Notes under the pieces: generated by a model
What the model saw: the letters and a program-made list of their open reading frames with translations, nothing else
The model's database searches: none
What the model was told of the DNA's origin: nothing
Assembly: GCA_023250095.1 (NCBI GenBank)
Contig: JAHFBI010000007.1
Coordinates: 1-37,715, forward strand
DNA: 37,715 nt
Reading direction: 5' to 3'
From: Candidatus Melainabacteria bacterium
Lineage (GTDB): Bacteria; Cyanobacteriota; Vampirovibrionia; Obscuribacterales; Obscuribacteraceae
Shown: one piece after another, positions 8,030-15,583 of the stretch
Position numbering within the stretch: position 1 is the first letter of the stretch
Layout of the letters: each line of letters opens with the position of its first letter
Translations under genes and position numbers: made by a program

Positions 8030-9406
8030 CTAGTTCGGCTTCATTTGAGCCAGGCGCGAAAAATATTTGACGAACATTCTGATTCCCCCGGAAGCCTGCT
8101 GCCAGTCGAAGTTTTCGTTGACGGCGTGATAGCCGTGCTCAGGGATGGAGAGCCCTAGGAAAATGATCGGTGAGTTGAGAATCTTTTTCATGCTTACGAC
8201 TGCCCCGATTGAGCCGCCTTCGCGCACAAAGGCCGGATCTTTCCCGAAAGCCTCGGACATGGACTGCCTTGCGGCTATGGCATATGGACCGGAGAAATCG
8301 CTGAGATATGGATGGAGGGTACCTTGAGGGGTTACGGTTACATCTTTGTTGTTTGCCTGGACGAAATCAGTGACCAACTTGAGGATCTTTGCGGGATCTT
8401 GATCAGGCACAAGGCGCATGCTGATTTTGGCTTCCGCCTGATGGGGCACGATGGTCTTGATGCCTGGACCGGTGTATCCTCCCACAATGCCATGCACTTC
8501 AAATGTCGGCAATGCCCAGATGCGCATGACTGCTTCACTGTTGTCTTCAGTGCGCAGTCCACTGAGCTCATGGGCAGCCTGAAAATGTTCGGTGCTGAAG
8601 CCTGAATTCAGGAAGTTGTCCCTTTCGGCGTCGGTGAGGGGGCGGACATCATCGTAGAAGCCTGGTATATGAACCTTACCAGTTCCCGCATCATAACATT
8701 GGGAAATCAGCTGACACAGTTCGCCGACAGGGTTTCGTGCCAAACCACCGGTGGTCCCTGAGTGAACATCTTTAGCACCAGTCGACAGCTTCAGGCATAC
8801 GCCTTGAAGTCCGCGCAACCCGTAGCCGATGGCCGGCCGTTCTCTGGATACCCAGATAGTGTCTGAAACGACGACCGAGTCAGTCTTGAGTTTAGCGATG
8901 TTCTCGGTGAGAAATGTTTCAAAGCTCGGGCTGCCTATTTCCTCTTCCAGTTCCCAGATGAACTTTATGTTGATTGGAATCTTGTGCTCTCTGACATATC
9001 TTGCTGCATAAAGTACGCTCAATGCCGGTCCCTTGTCGTCTGTCGTGCCACGCCCGACGTAGGAGTCATAAGCGATCTTCATGTCGAAGGGGGCAGACGT
9101 CCATTCGGATGGTTCGGCAGGTTGAACATCCAGATGGTTGTATACGGTGACAGTGGGGTGGCTGTCTGAAGAAATCATTTCGGCAAAGACAACCGGGTTG
9201 CCCTTTGTGGGCACTATCTGTGCTTTGGCTCCCGCGTCGGTGAGAAGTTTGACTGCATGTGCTGCCGTGCGGACAATGTCGCTCTTGTGATCCGGGTTCA
9301 CGCTGACGCTCGGGATGTTCACGAGAGCCTTGAGATCCAGCTCGTATTGCCTGCGCGATTTGTCGACGAACTGTCCGAGCTCGGCGGCATCGATATCGAC
9401 TTTCAT
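8030..9406 (-). CDS. M20 family dipeptidase/metallopeptidase
   Basis: A zinc-dependent M20 peptidase of the carnosinase/ArgE/DapE-related type, probably cleaving dipeptides. From the ATG at 9406 (GGGGA five bases upstream) it has 458 residues, usual for the group. NHLDVQP near residue 90 gives the first metal ligand, [10 protein letters not shown] near 125 the bridging Asp, and WELEEEIGS the catalytic and metal-binding glutamates. The dimerisation domain contains [12 protein letters not shown] and [14 protein letters not shown]. The REGGSIGAV and [12 protein letters not shown] motifs supply the last ligands. A frame open to 9616 would add 70 residues with no family likeness, so the shorter start is chosen. 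No signal peptide is visible, so it should be cytoplasmic. Confidence 0.9.
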   Translation of the reverse strand: MKVDIDAAELGQFVDKSRRQYELDLKALVNIPSVSVNPDHKSDIVRTAAHAVKLLTDAGAKAQIVPTKGNPVVFAEMISSDSHPTVTVYNHLDVQPAEPSEWTSAPFDMKIAYDSYVGRGTTDDKGPALSVLYAARYVREHKIPINIKFIWELEEEIGSPSFETFLTENIAKLKTDSVVVSDTIWVSRERPAIGYGLRGLQGVCLKLSTGAKDVHSGTTGGLARNPVGELCQLISQCYDAGTGKVHIPGFYDDVRPLTDAERDNFLNSGFSTEHFQAAHELSGLRTEDNSEAVMRIWALPTFEVHGIVGGYTGPGIKTIVPHQAEAKISMRLVPDQDPAKILKLVTDFVQANNKDVTVTPQGTLHPYLSDFSGPYAIAARQSMSEAFGKDPAFVREGGSIGAVVSMKKILNSPIIFLGLSIPEHGYHAVNENFDWQQASGGIRMFVKYFSRLAQMKPN

Positions 9407-9622
9407 TAAATTCCCCGTTTTTTTGTTGCAATGACGGTAAATGGTGAGGGATTCCGGCACCAAATTCAAGAGTGCCTTGTCAGGGGGGAGGTACTCATGC
9501 TGCTCCGCCTGGAGTGCCTGGGAGCGAAGTCCTTCGTTACGTCCGGGAAACTTTGTTGGAAGGAATGCTGAGGCTTCTCTTTCCTGCGCCTCTTTCTTTC
9601 TTAGTTGCGGAGGCAACAGACC

Positions 9623-10783
9623 TCAGGGGCTGCACGGAGAAACTTCTACATGCAGTGGAGAGACATAGGAGATAATCTCCTTGTAGCTGATGGCGCCAAA
9701 GCTCAGGCACGCCGAAAGGAGACAACCTTGCTGCCAACGGATTCTGTCAACCTGGCACCAATACCAGGCAAGATAGTTCTGAAGATATTTCCGGCTTATT
9801 CCCTGAAAGTTAGAGCGGATAACAGCAATAATTTCCTCGACAAGTTTCATCGTTGCTTCAGAGGCGGAATGCTCGCGAGGTGAAACTTGACTGGACAGTC
9901 TGGAGCTAACGTAGCGGTCGCCTGGCACGCTCTTGATGAGTCCCGAGAGCTCTAACATCATAAGAGTGGCGAGAAGGGACCCTGCAGGCATGCTCGTTTG
10001 CAGGCACAGGTTGTCGAAGTTAACTTCCTCGGTTAAGAGTATTTCGTATATTTGTCTCTCTTTAGGGCTAAGGGCTGTTATAGATGTTGTTTCTTCAGCC
10101 ATCGTTTTATCCGAGAGCGCCGTGGCTGAGTCTTGCTGGCAATACGTATCGGTCAGAGCTTTTTCTTCGGAGGCAGAAGGCGCCAGTGAGGCAATACTCC
10201 GAGGCAAGGTCTCATGGCGCAAACCGGCAAGCGTCTTACTGCGCTCCTTCTTTTCGATTATTTCTTGCTCGGCAATCGGGTGCTTGTTGGCTGGCGTTTC
10301 CCGGCTGCGCCTGCAAAACAAGACGCCGAAAAGTCCCGAAGGCAAAGCCTGCGCCCTCTCTGCGACTTGGCTCTGAATGACCATTGTAAGCTTCTTTAGG
10401 ATGGACAGAGCAGAGGAATAGGCGATGCCGACAAGTTTGTGGAATTGCCATGAGTTCAAGCGCACACCGTGTTCAAGCAACCAGATGGCTGCCATCCAGG
10501 GGCGGGCAGATCTTATGCGGTGGAAGAATGTTCCAGCCGTGAGCCAGGATTGCTTGCCACAATGAGGACACTCAATTGTTCTGACGCCATGGACTTTTGC
10601 TATGCTTCCGTAACCACAATGTTGGCACTTGTTATTCCCGTCAGAAAGCGCCAGACACAATTGCTCCATACAGTCCTGTTCTGTAGGGAAGCGAGCGCTA
10701 AACTGGCGCCAGTGGAACTCGAGAGTGCCTTCGCTGTCGGGATGGTCTCCATCTTCGTCAGAAATACAGGAAATATCATTCAT
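9623..10783 (-). CDS. IS1595-type zinc ribbon plus DprA-like winged helix protein (transposase-derived)
   Basis: Residues about 24-135 look like the N-terminus of IS1595-family transposases: FHWRQFSARFPTEQDC, a zinc ribbon with C53/C56 and C72/C75, then a TAGTFFHR turn and an LNSWQFHKLVGI helix pair. The likeness stops where the DDE catalytic core should begin. A variable linker (about 140-235) follows, then residues 238-293 match the DprA C-terminal winged helix (LSPKERQIYEILL, then MMLELSGLIKSVPGDRYV). Near 326-350, GISRKYLQNYLAWYW faintly recalls the IS1595 transposase C-terminus. Without a catalytic domain it is more likely a DNA-binding regulator than an active transposase. AGGTGG seven bases upstream supports the ATG at 10783. 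The family assignment rests on motif recall. Confidence 0.7.
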   Translation of the reverse strand: MNDISCISDEDGDHPDSEGTLEFHWRQFSARFPTEQDCMEQLCLALSDGNNKCQHCGYGSIAKVHGVRTIECPHCGKQSWLTAGTFFHRIRSARPWMAAIWLLEHGVRLNSWQFHKLVGIAYSSALSILKKLTMVIQSQVAERAQALPSGLFGVLFCRRSRETPANKHPIAEQEIIEKKERSKTLAGLRHETLPRSIASLAPSASEEKALTDTYCQQDSATALSDKTMAEETTSITALSPKERQIYEILLTEEVNFDNLCLQTSMPAGSLLATLMMLELSGLIKSVPGDRYVSSRLSSQVSPREHSASEATMKLVEEIIAVIRSNFQGISRKYLQNYLAWYWCQVDRIRWQQGCLLSACLSFGAISYKEIISYVSPLHVEVSPCSP

Positions 10784-11194
10784 GGTCTATCCACCTGCTT
10801 TATTTGTTTTGACGTCTTCTGTTGAAAAAGTGTTCATTCACCGGGCAGAGTCATTTGTTGAATGTTTTCTTGTTTGAAAGGGCGTTACTGACTGGTTCGG
10901 TCGACAGGGTGGCGATGTTTGTACGCACTCGCATGTGCAGCAGGTAGGGGCAGAAAGTAAACCGATATCGGTTTACTTTCTGCCCCTACCTGCTGGGATG
11001 TTGGAAGCCACTATTCCAAGTAAATATGTCAGATGCTCATGAATTTGGATTTCTTGTCTGATTTGGAGATGCACCCTAGCGGAGTGCCTAAATGGGGACT
11101 GATGTAATATGCGTGCAGCTTACTTTCCACTAATGTCAAAACAACTTTGTCAGGTTACATCCGCTCTGCAAATTTTTATCGGTTTCGTCGTTTT
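10784..11194. other. Intergenic region of 411 bp containing a large palindrome
   Basis: This region lies between the end of the protease gene and the start of the zinc-ribbon gene, both on the minus strand. Apart from the 58-bp palindrome, a ribosome site at about 10791-10796 and a TTGACA on the minus strand near 11133 without a well-spaced -10, I see no gene or RNA in it. Confidence 0.6.
10938..10995. repeat. Perfect 58-bp palindrome without a loop
   Basis: Two 29-base arms are exact reverse complements and meet with no spacer at a central GATATC (centre between 10966 and 10967). The left arm starts CAGCAGGTAGGGG and the right arm ends CCCCTACCTGCTG. Symmetry breaks at 10937/10996. No T-run follows on either strand, so it is not a standard intrinsic terminator. 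It sits about 155 bp upstream of the zinc-ribbon/winged-helix gene. It could be a fused pair of inverted transposon ends, a protein-binding site, a cruciform or RNA hairpin, or an assembly fold-back artefact. Confidence 0.95.
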
Positions 11195-12055
11195 CTAATT
11201 GGAGCTTTTCGGAGGCATAGCCGGACGTAGCTGTCTGTCGACCTTATAAGGTAATGGTATGTATTGCACGGCCGATTTGAGATGTCCAGACTGCGGGTAG
11301 AGATCCATGAGTGTATAAAAGTCTTCCGGCAATCCGGTTTCTACAGGCAATCCCAGTTCCCTGGCATCTTCGAAAGTGATGGGGTGGTCGTGAGTAAAGA
11401 TGCCGGATACCAGTGCCTGGGTTAGTCGGGGAATGTTTTCTGAGTCTACTTTTACTGCCGGTACATGATCCATGAGGATCTTTTGAAGCAATGCTTCGAC
11501 CTGCTTGAGCGATTTTGCGGCGATGTCCGCCATGATGAGAGTTTCGTCGGATAGCTTATCCGGAGGTTTGGACTCGATCAGCTTCAGGAGGCTGACTGCG
11601 GGCATTGTACCTATCTGCGGGTCGATTGGCCCGAGCACGGCATTTTCGTCCATGACGATTTCATCGGCTGCCAGAGCGATCATAGTGCCACCGGACATGG
11701 CATAGTGTGGGATGAAGACTGTCACTTTCGCCTGGTGTCTCGTTAAAGCCCGGGCTATCTGGTGGGCTGCCAGTACGAGTCCGCCTGGCGTATGTACGAT
11801 TAAATCGAGGGGCATGTCCGCCGGCGTAAGGTGAATGGCTCGGAGAATACGCTCCGAATCCTCGATGCTGATGAATCTGGCGATCGGGAGCCCCAGGAAG
11901 TTCATCACTTCTTGGCGATGAATGAGAACGATGACCCGGCTGCCGCGCTTCTTCTCGAGTCCGTGTATCAGGGACTGGCGTCTTGACTCAAGTGCTGATT
12001 GCCCCAGTACCGGAGCCAGAATGGCTATGATGAAAAAAATGAAGAAAAGATCCAT
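11195..12055 (-). CDS. Membrane-anchored ClpP-class serine protease (SDH/SppA-like)
   Basis: A member of the serine dehydrogenase proteinase group (PF01972-like, ClpP/crotonase fold), thought to cleave proteins at or in the membrane. From the ATG at 12055 the protein has 286 residues. Residues 2-18 form an N-terminal membrane helix (LFFIFFIIAILAPVLG). The family motif LIVHTPGG is at about 85-92, the nucleophile Ser121 is in YAMSGGTMIALAA, and DEIVMD with LGPIDPQIG follows at about 131-149. The frame is open to 12109, but that start would overlap the stress-protein gene by 43 bp. The 12055 start leaves an 11-bp gap, though its ribosome site is weak. It is the last gene of the minus-strand group starting at 14990. 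Confidence 0.85.
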   Translation of the reverse strand: MDLFFIFFIIAILAPVLGQSALESRRQSLIHGLEKKRGSRVIVLIHRQEVMNFLGLPIARFISIEDSERILRAIHLTPADMPLDLIVHTPGGLVLAAHQIARALTRHQAKVTVFIPHYAMSGGTMIALAADEIVMDENAVLGPIDPQIGTMPAVSLLKLIESKPPDKLSDETLIMADIAAKSLKQVEALLQKILMDHVPAVKVDSENIPRLTQALVSGIFTHDHPITFEDARELGLPVETGLPEDFYTLMDLYPQSGHLKSAVQYIPLPYKVDRQLRPAMPPKSSN

Positions 12056-12066
12056 GAGCAATTGTT

Positions 12067-12939
12067 CTAGGTATCTGAGGCTGTAGTGCGGCACAGCGCT
12101 GTCGGGCAAGGCGCTTTCATAAATATTTCTTCCTCGGGTAGCCCGAAATCCAGGTGCTTCTGACCGCCGTCCTTTGCCTGTGGGATAAGAAGAAGAGCGA
12201 CGTCGTTGCTTCTGAGGAAGGATATGAGCCAGTCTTTAAACCTTGTCGTGAGGACAAGGTGCTCATATGGCAGTCCCAGCCTGGCGAACTCGCTGTCGGC
12301 AGCTTCCTTTGCACCTTTGATGCGCTCAGAGTGTAGTAGCTTTTCTTCGCTTGAGGTAGGGGAGCCTGGCGCGGCAAAGACCATGGCTGTGGGATCGGGA
12401 ATAACCACCAGGATCTTCAGTCGTTTTGAGAGAGCTGGTGCCAATGTTCTGATCATAAAGGCGTCGGCACTGTTATCCAGGAGGAAAACTGCCCACAATT
12501 CCGCAGCTGCGTTGTTGATTTCGCGCGCTCTTACGAGTGTGCCTGGGAAATGGCTCTGTGATAACTGTGCCGTCACAGAGCCATTTAACAATAGATCTTG
12601 CGTTGAGTGTGGTCCAGGACAGACGATTGTGACCGAATGGGAATTAGACCTGGCAGCGGCTGCGATGGAGTCGGATGTAAGCCCCTGCAGTACCTTCTTG
12701 TGGACTGTGCAACCAAGAAGTGTCAGAGGTTGGGCGATGAGTTCAAGCAGGCGTTCTGCCTGCAGTAAGGCACTTTCATATGGCGCCGGCTCTGTCGCAG
12801 ATGTCGCGTTCGTTGGCTCCTGTGTTGCAACTACATGGACCAGGGTGACCTCGTTGCCGGCCAATTCAAATACTCTCAGGGCCAGGGCAATAGATTCCTG
12901 GGAGTGAGGCTTACCGTCAACTGGAATCAAATAATGCAT
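12067..12939 (-). CDS. Universal stress protein, tandem UspA-like domains
   Basis: A 290-residue protein with two UspA-like halves. The first half (about 1-140) begins MHYLIPVDGKPHSQES, the usual strand-1 and loop, and ends with a nucleotide-binding-like GPHSTQDLLLNGSVTAQL. The second half (about 148-285) has a degenerate copy (IPQAKDGGQKHLDFGL) lacking a clear GxxG(9)GS signature, so it may not bind ATP. Proteins of this type bind nucleotides and help survival under stress or starvation. The gene lies between the saccharopine dehydrogenase-like gene and the protease. A (ACAG)8 repeat lies in its 66-bp leader, and a 14-bp inverted repeat lies inside the coding sequence at 12548-12586. Confidence 0.83.
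   Translation of the reverse strand: MHYLIPVDGKPHSQESIALALRVFELAGNEVTLVHVVATQEPTNATSATEPAPYESALLQAERLLELIAQPLTLLGCTVHKKVLQGLTSDSIAAAARSNSHSVTIVCPGPHSTQDLLLNGSVTAQLSQSHFPGTLVRAREINNAAAELWAVFLLDNSADAFMIRTLAPALSKRLKILVVIPDPTAMVFAAPGSPTSSEEKLLHSERIKGAKEAADSEFARLGLPYEHLVLTTRFKDWLISFLRSNDVALLLIPQAKDGGQKHLDFGLPEEEIFMKAPCPTALCRTTASDT
12548..12586. repeat. 14-bp inverted repeat inside the usp coding region
   Basis: Arms at 12548-12561 (AAATGGCTCTGTGA) and 12573-12586 are exact reverse complements around an 11-base loop. On the usp mRNA this makes a stable hairpin within the frame, around the GSVTAQLSQ codons. It could slow ribosomes or be chance. Confidence 0.85.
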
Positions 12940-12949
12940 GGTTTTGCTC

Positions 12950-12990
<41 letters not shown>

Positions 12991-13005
12991 GTGTCTCTAA
13001 AATAG

Positions 13006-14169
13006 TTAACTTTTGGCCACTGGGCTGCGCTCACTTCTCTTTAGGTTCACTCCGCGCGACTGAAATTGAGAAATGAAGCTGTGAGCCGGCACGCACTTTT
13101 CTTGCGGTAGCGTGCCGCGTGACATTATTTCACCGGAGGCTACCATCTGAGCAATGATGGAAATTGGGAAAGCCGTAGTCCGCATCATGGCTGAGAGCCC
13201 GGTAGCTTCATCCATGTAGTCTATGGCTTCCCAGATGACTTCGGTGGGTATCTCTTCCCTGATACCTTTAACGCTGACTCTCAATAGCACAACGTCGGGC
13301 TCGTCTTTCGGCAACTTCTGCTCGAGCAGCGTCGCAAGAATTGCTCGTGGGCGAACCTGCTGATTGCCCAGTTTGAGAGGGCGTGTGTCCATCAGCCCGA
13401 GATCTCGGAGCAGGCGAACCATTTCACAGTGCCCTCTGTAGCGGATCGTCTTGTAATCCATATGCACCACGCGATCACCTAGCGTTGTCGGTAATGTGGA
13501 TATTCCGCCGGAGGTATTGAAGGCCTCGAGTGTTCCAAAAGGCTGCGGGAACTCAATCTCTTCAAGATCCTGCAGGGACGGGACGCGGATCAAACGACCG
13601 CCACGGATCACAGTAGCATCTTCGACATATTCGTTGATCAATCCCTCGACCGAGAAGAAAAGAGAATAGTTGAGGGGCGGTCTTGGCTCCACCGGCAGTC
13701 CGCCCACGCGGATGCGGATCTCGGAATACTCATCGAGGTCCTCGCATGCCGATGCGCACAGGATCGACACCATGCCCGGTGCCAGTCCGCAGTCCGGGAT
13801 GATCGTCACACCCTTCTCTCTGGCCATTTCGTCCAGCAGGAATTCCTTGCGAACAACGTCTTCGTTGCCTCCGAGATCGCAGAAGCTTGCCCCGGCTTCC
13901 ATAGCTGCTTTGGCTAGCTCGTAATTGAATTTGTAGGTAACGCAACTGATAACCACATCGCAACCGGACATCAGATAGCTCAGCTCATCGCAGTCGCTGA
14001 CATCGGCTTTCACTGCTGCAATGCGATCGTCTTTGAAGGTGCTCTTGATGAAGTCGAGCCGCCTTTCCTCGGTATCGACCAGAAGAATTTGTTTGACTTC
14101 CTTATTCGTTAGCAGATCGAAGACAACCGCGTATCCCATGCGGCCAGCTCCCAGGACCAGGAATCTCAT
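13006..14169 (-). CDS. Saccharopine dehydrogenase-like / lysine 6-dehydrogenase-like oxidoreductase
   Basis: An NAD(P)-dependent enzyme of the saccharopine dehydrogenase family; the nearest functional type I can name is L-lysine 6-dehydrogenase. The 387 residues begin with a Rossmann motif FLVLGAGRMGYAV (3-15) and an acidic strand-2 end (LLVDTEERRLDF). CDVVISCV follows at about 69-76, then ASFCDLGGNEDVV and the family hallmark IPDCGLAPGMVS near 124-135. The catalytic domain contains GTLEAFNTSGGISTLP and MDYKTIRYRGHC, both seen in lysine dehydrogenase-type proteins. The substrate is not certain; saccharopine, lysine or another amino acid is possible. GAGG eight bases upstream supports the ATG at 14169. 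The SDR gene ends 29 bp before it. Confidence 0.8.
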   Translation of the reverse strand: MRFLVLGAGRMGYAVVFDLLTNKEVKQILLVDTEERRLDFIKSTFKDDRIAAVKADVSDCDELSYLMSGCDVVISCVTYKFNYELAKAAMEAGASFCDLGGNEDVVRKEFLLDEMAREKGVTIIPDCGLAPGMVSILCASACEDLDEYSEIRIRVGGLPVEPRPPLNYSLFFSVEGLINEYVEDATVIRGGRLIRVPSLQDLEEIEFPQPFGTLEAFNTSGGISTLPTTLGDRVVHMDYKTIRYRGHCEMVRLLRDLGLMDTRPLKLGNQQVRPRAILATLLEQKLPKDEPDVVLLRVSVKGIREEIPTEVIWEAIDYMDEATGLSAMMRTTAFPISIIAQMVASGEIMSRGTLPQEKCVPAHSFISQFQSRGVNLKRSERSPVAKS

Positions 14170-14198
14170 AAGCAGTACCTCGACAGTTGAACTACCAG

Positions 14199-14990
14199 TT
14201 AATAAGTCGATCGACGTTTGCCGCCGTCGACACAGATGGTTGAGCCGGTGATATATGAGGCTTTTTCCGAAGCCAGAAACAGAGCGGCAGCGGCAAACTC
14301 TTCCGGTGTCCCCAGTCTGCCTGCTGGAATGGTGTTTAGGTATTGCGACATGTATTGCTCTCTTGTGAGCCCGCTTTTTTTCGTGCAGGCTGAGAGCAAA
14401 TCATCCAGTCTATCCGTGGCAATCGAGCCAGGTGCCAGGCAATTGACGGTGATGTTGAAGGGTGCTACTTCGTCGGATAGCGTTTTGAACATGGCTGTGA
14501 CCGCAGATCTTAGGGCATTCGAGACGGCCAAACCTGCGATGGGCTCCAGCACGCTTAGAGATGTCACGGCGATAATACGCCCCCATCCCTGAGCTGCCAT
14601 GCCTGGGATGAAGGACTCGTTGAGATGAGCAGTGCTTTGAAAGAGTCGCTCAAATCCTTCCTGCCAGTCCGAAGCGCAAGTAGTAAGGACAGTCGACGTC
14701 TTCGGACCGCCGACATTGTGAACAAGAATATCCAGTCCAGAGAAAACCTCCTTTACTTTGGCAATCAGCTCTTGGCGCGAACTTATCTGCAAGAGATCGC
14801 ATGATTTGTAATGGACCTTCTGACTGCAGGATTCTTCAATGACTCCCGCTGCCCGGGCAAGCGATTCCCCGTCGCGAGCGCAGAGGAAAAGGCGGACGCC
14901 TTCCTCTGCCAGGCTGCGGGCTATAGAAAATCCCAGGCCTTTCGATGCCGCGCAGACAAGCGCCTTCTTTCCGCTAATTCCCAGTTCCAT
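14199..14990 (-). CDS. SDR family oxidoreductase with altered catalytic residues
   Basis: A 263-residue short-chain dehydrogenase/reductase related to FabG. The cofactor loop is CAASKGLGFSIA (about 13-24), and the usual NNAG is replaced by HNVGGP at 91-96. The catalytic Ser is S144 in VTSLS, but the YxxxK expected 13 residues later reads S157-N-A-L-R161, so both the Tyr and the Lys are missing. I recall this SN-x-x-R variant as a recognised FabG-like subgroup, so it is probably a stable lineage and not decay. The protein ends normally with ASYITGSTICVDGGKRR. It is the first gene of the minus-strand group that runs to the membrane protease. AGGTG lies about 10 bases before the ATG. The reaction is unknown. 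Confidence 0.85.
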   Translation of the reverse strand: MELGISGKKALVCAASKGLGFSIARSLAEEGVRLFLCARDGESLARAAGVIEESCSQKVHYKSCDLLQISSRQELIAKVKEVFSGLDILVHNVGGPKTSTVLTTCASDWQEGFERLFQSTAHLNESFIPGMAAQGWGRIIAVTSLSVLEPIAGLAVSNALRSAVTAMFKTLSDEVAPFNITVNCLAPGSIATDRLDDLLSACTKKSGLTREQYMSQYLNTIPAGRLGTPEEFAAAALFLASEKASYITGSTICVDGGKRRSTY

Positions 14991-15583
14991 ATAATAAGCA
15001 CCTGAGTTCAGGGTCCTTTGATTTTACCCTGTTGCCGCGCGGCGAATCCGGACTTGAGGGCATGACAATGATGCCCCAGGGGAGACGGTGCCCAGGAGGC
15101 GACAATTATAGGCTTACGCTTCCCTATTCGCCGGACGCCTTCTTTCCCTTTCCTGTGGCTAATGCCAGTTCTTCAGCTGTTGGGCGGGAGCTTCCGAGAG
15201 CTGCAGATTGCCAAGGGGGACAATTGGCATCTGCCAGGGAAGAAATACTTGCAAAGATCTATCCCAACTTTTGTAAACTCAAAGGCTCAGAGCTGGGATA
15301 ATTTGTAGGTCGAATTATTCTGCCCGGTTTAGAGTTCGTCCGGCGCCGGTGAGATTGATGTGGCAAGCAGGCTCTTTTCTTTGTCAATTCGCTGGAGCAC
15401 GATCTAGGCGCCCTGAAATTCATTTCTTGGTTTTTTATTTGCGATTTTCCAGTCCCTGACACTGTTCGTGTGGCCCCAGTGCGTCTCTATAGTAATGTTT
15501 TTGATGTATCGCATCGCTGGCTTGTTGCAGAATCAAGCGGAACAATAGGAAGATCCGTCCTTGAAAGAGGAATTGATTAAAGT
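14991..15583. other. Divergent intergenic region of 593 bp
   Basis: This region separates the SDR operon (minus) from the kmo operon (plus), so it should hold both promoters, but I find no convincing -35/-10 pair. It contains a possible small gene (15068-15301), a 6-bp hairpin CAGGGT/ACCCTG near 15010-15032 and a 7-bp inverted repeat TATCCCA/TGGGATA at 15260-15300. From 15301 to 15560 I see nothing recognisable. Confidence 0.5.
15068..15301 (+). CDS. Possible small protein of 77 residues, unrecognised
   Basis: An ATG at 15068 has GAGGG seven bases upstream and opens a frame of 77 residues. The first half is rich in Pro, Gly and Arg. The second half ends in a plausible helix (ASAREEILAKIYPNFCKLKG). 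No family is recognised, and no signal peptide or membrane helix is seen. It lies in the divergent region before kmo on the same strand, with about 280 bp between them. The good ribosome site is the only positive evidence; it may be a chance frame. Confidence 0.28.
   Translation: MMPQGRRCPGGDNYRLTLPYSPDAFFPFPVANASSSAVGRELPRAADCQGGQLASAREEILAKIYPNFCKLKGSELG

Noticed and set aside
7278-8033. 251-residue open frame on the plus strand
   Set aside because: Antisense to the secreted protein gene, whose signal peptide and ribosome site are convincing.
9623-10783. Complete IS1595 insertion sequence
   Set aside because: No DDE catalytic domain, and no terminal inverted repeats bracket the gene; the nearby palindrome is on one side only.
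10938-10995. Palindrome as a rho-independent terminator
   Set aside because: It has no loop and no T-run on either strand, and lies about 200 bp beyond the protease stop.
12206-12907. 233-residue open frame on the plus strand
   Set aside because: Antisense to the universal stress gene, no recognisable domain.
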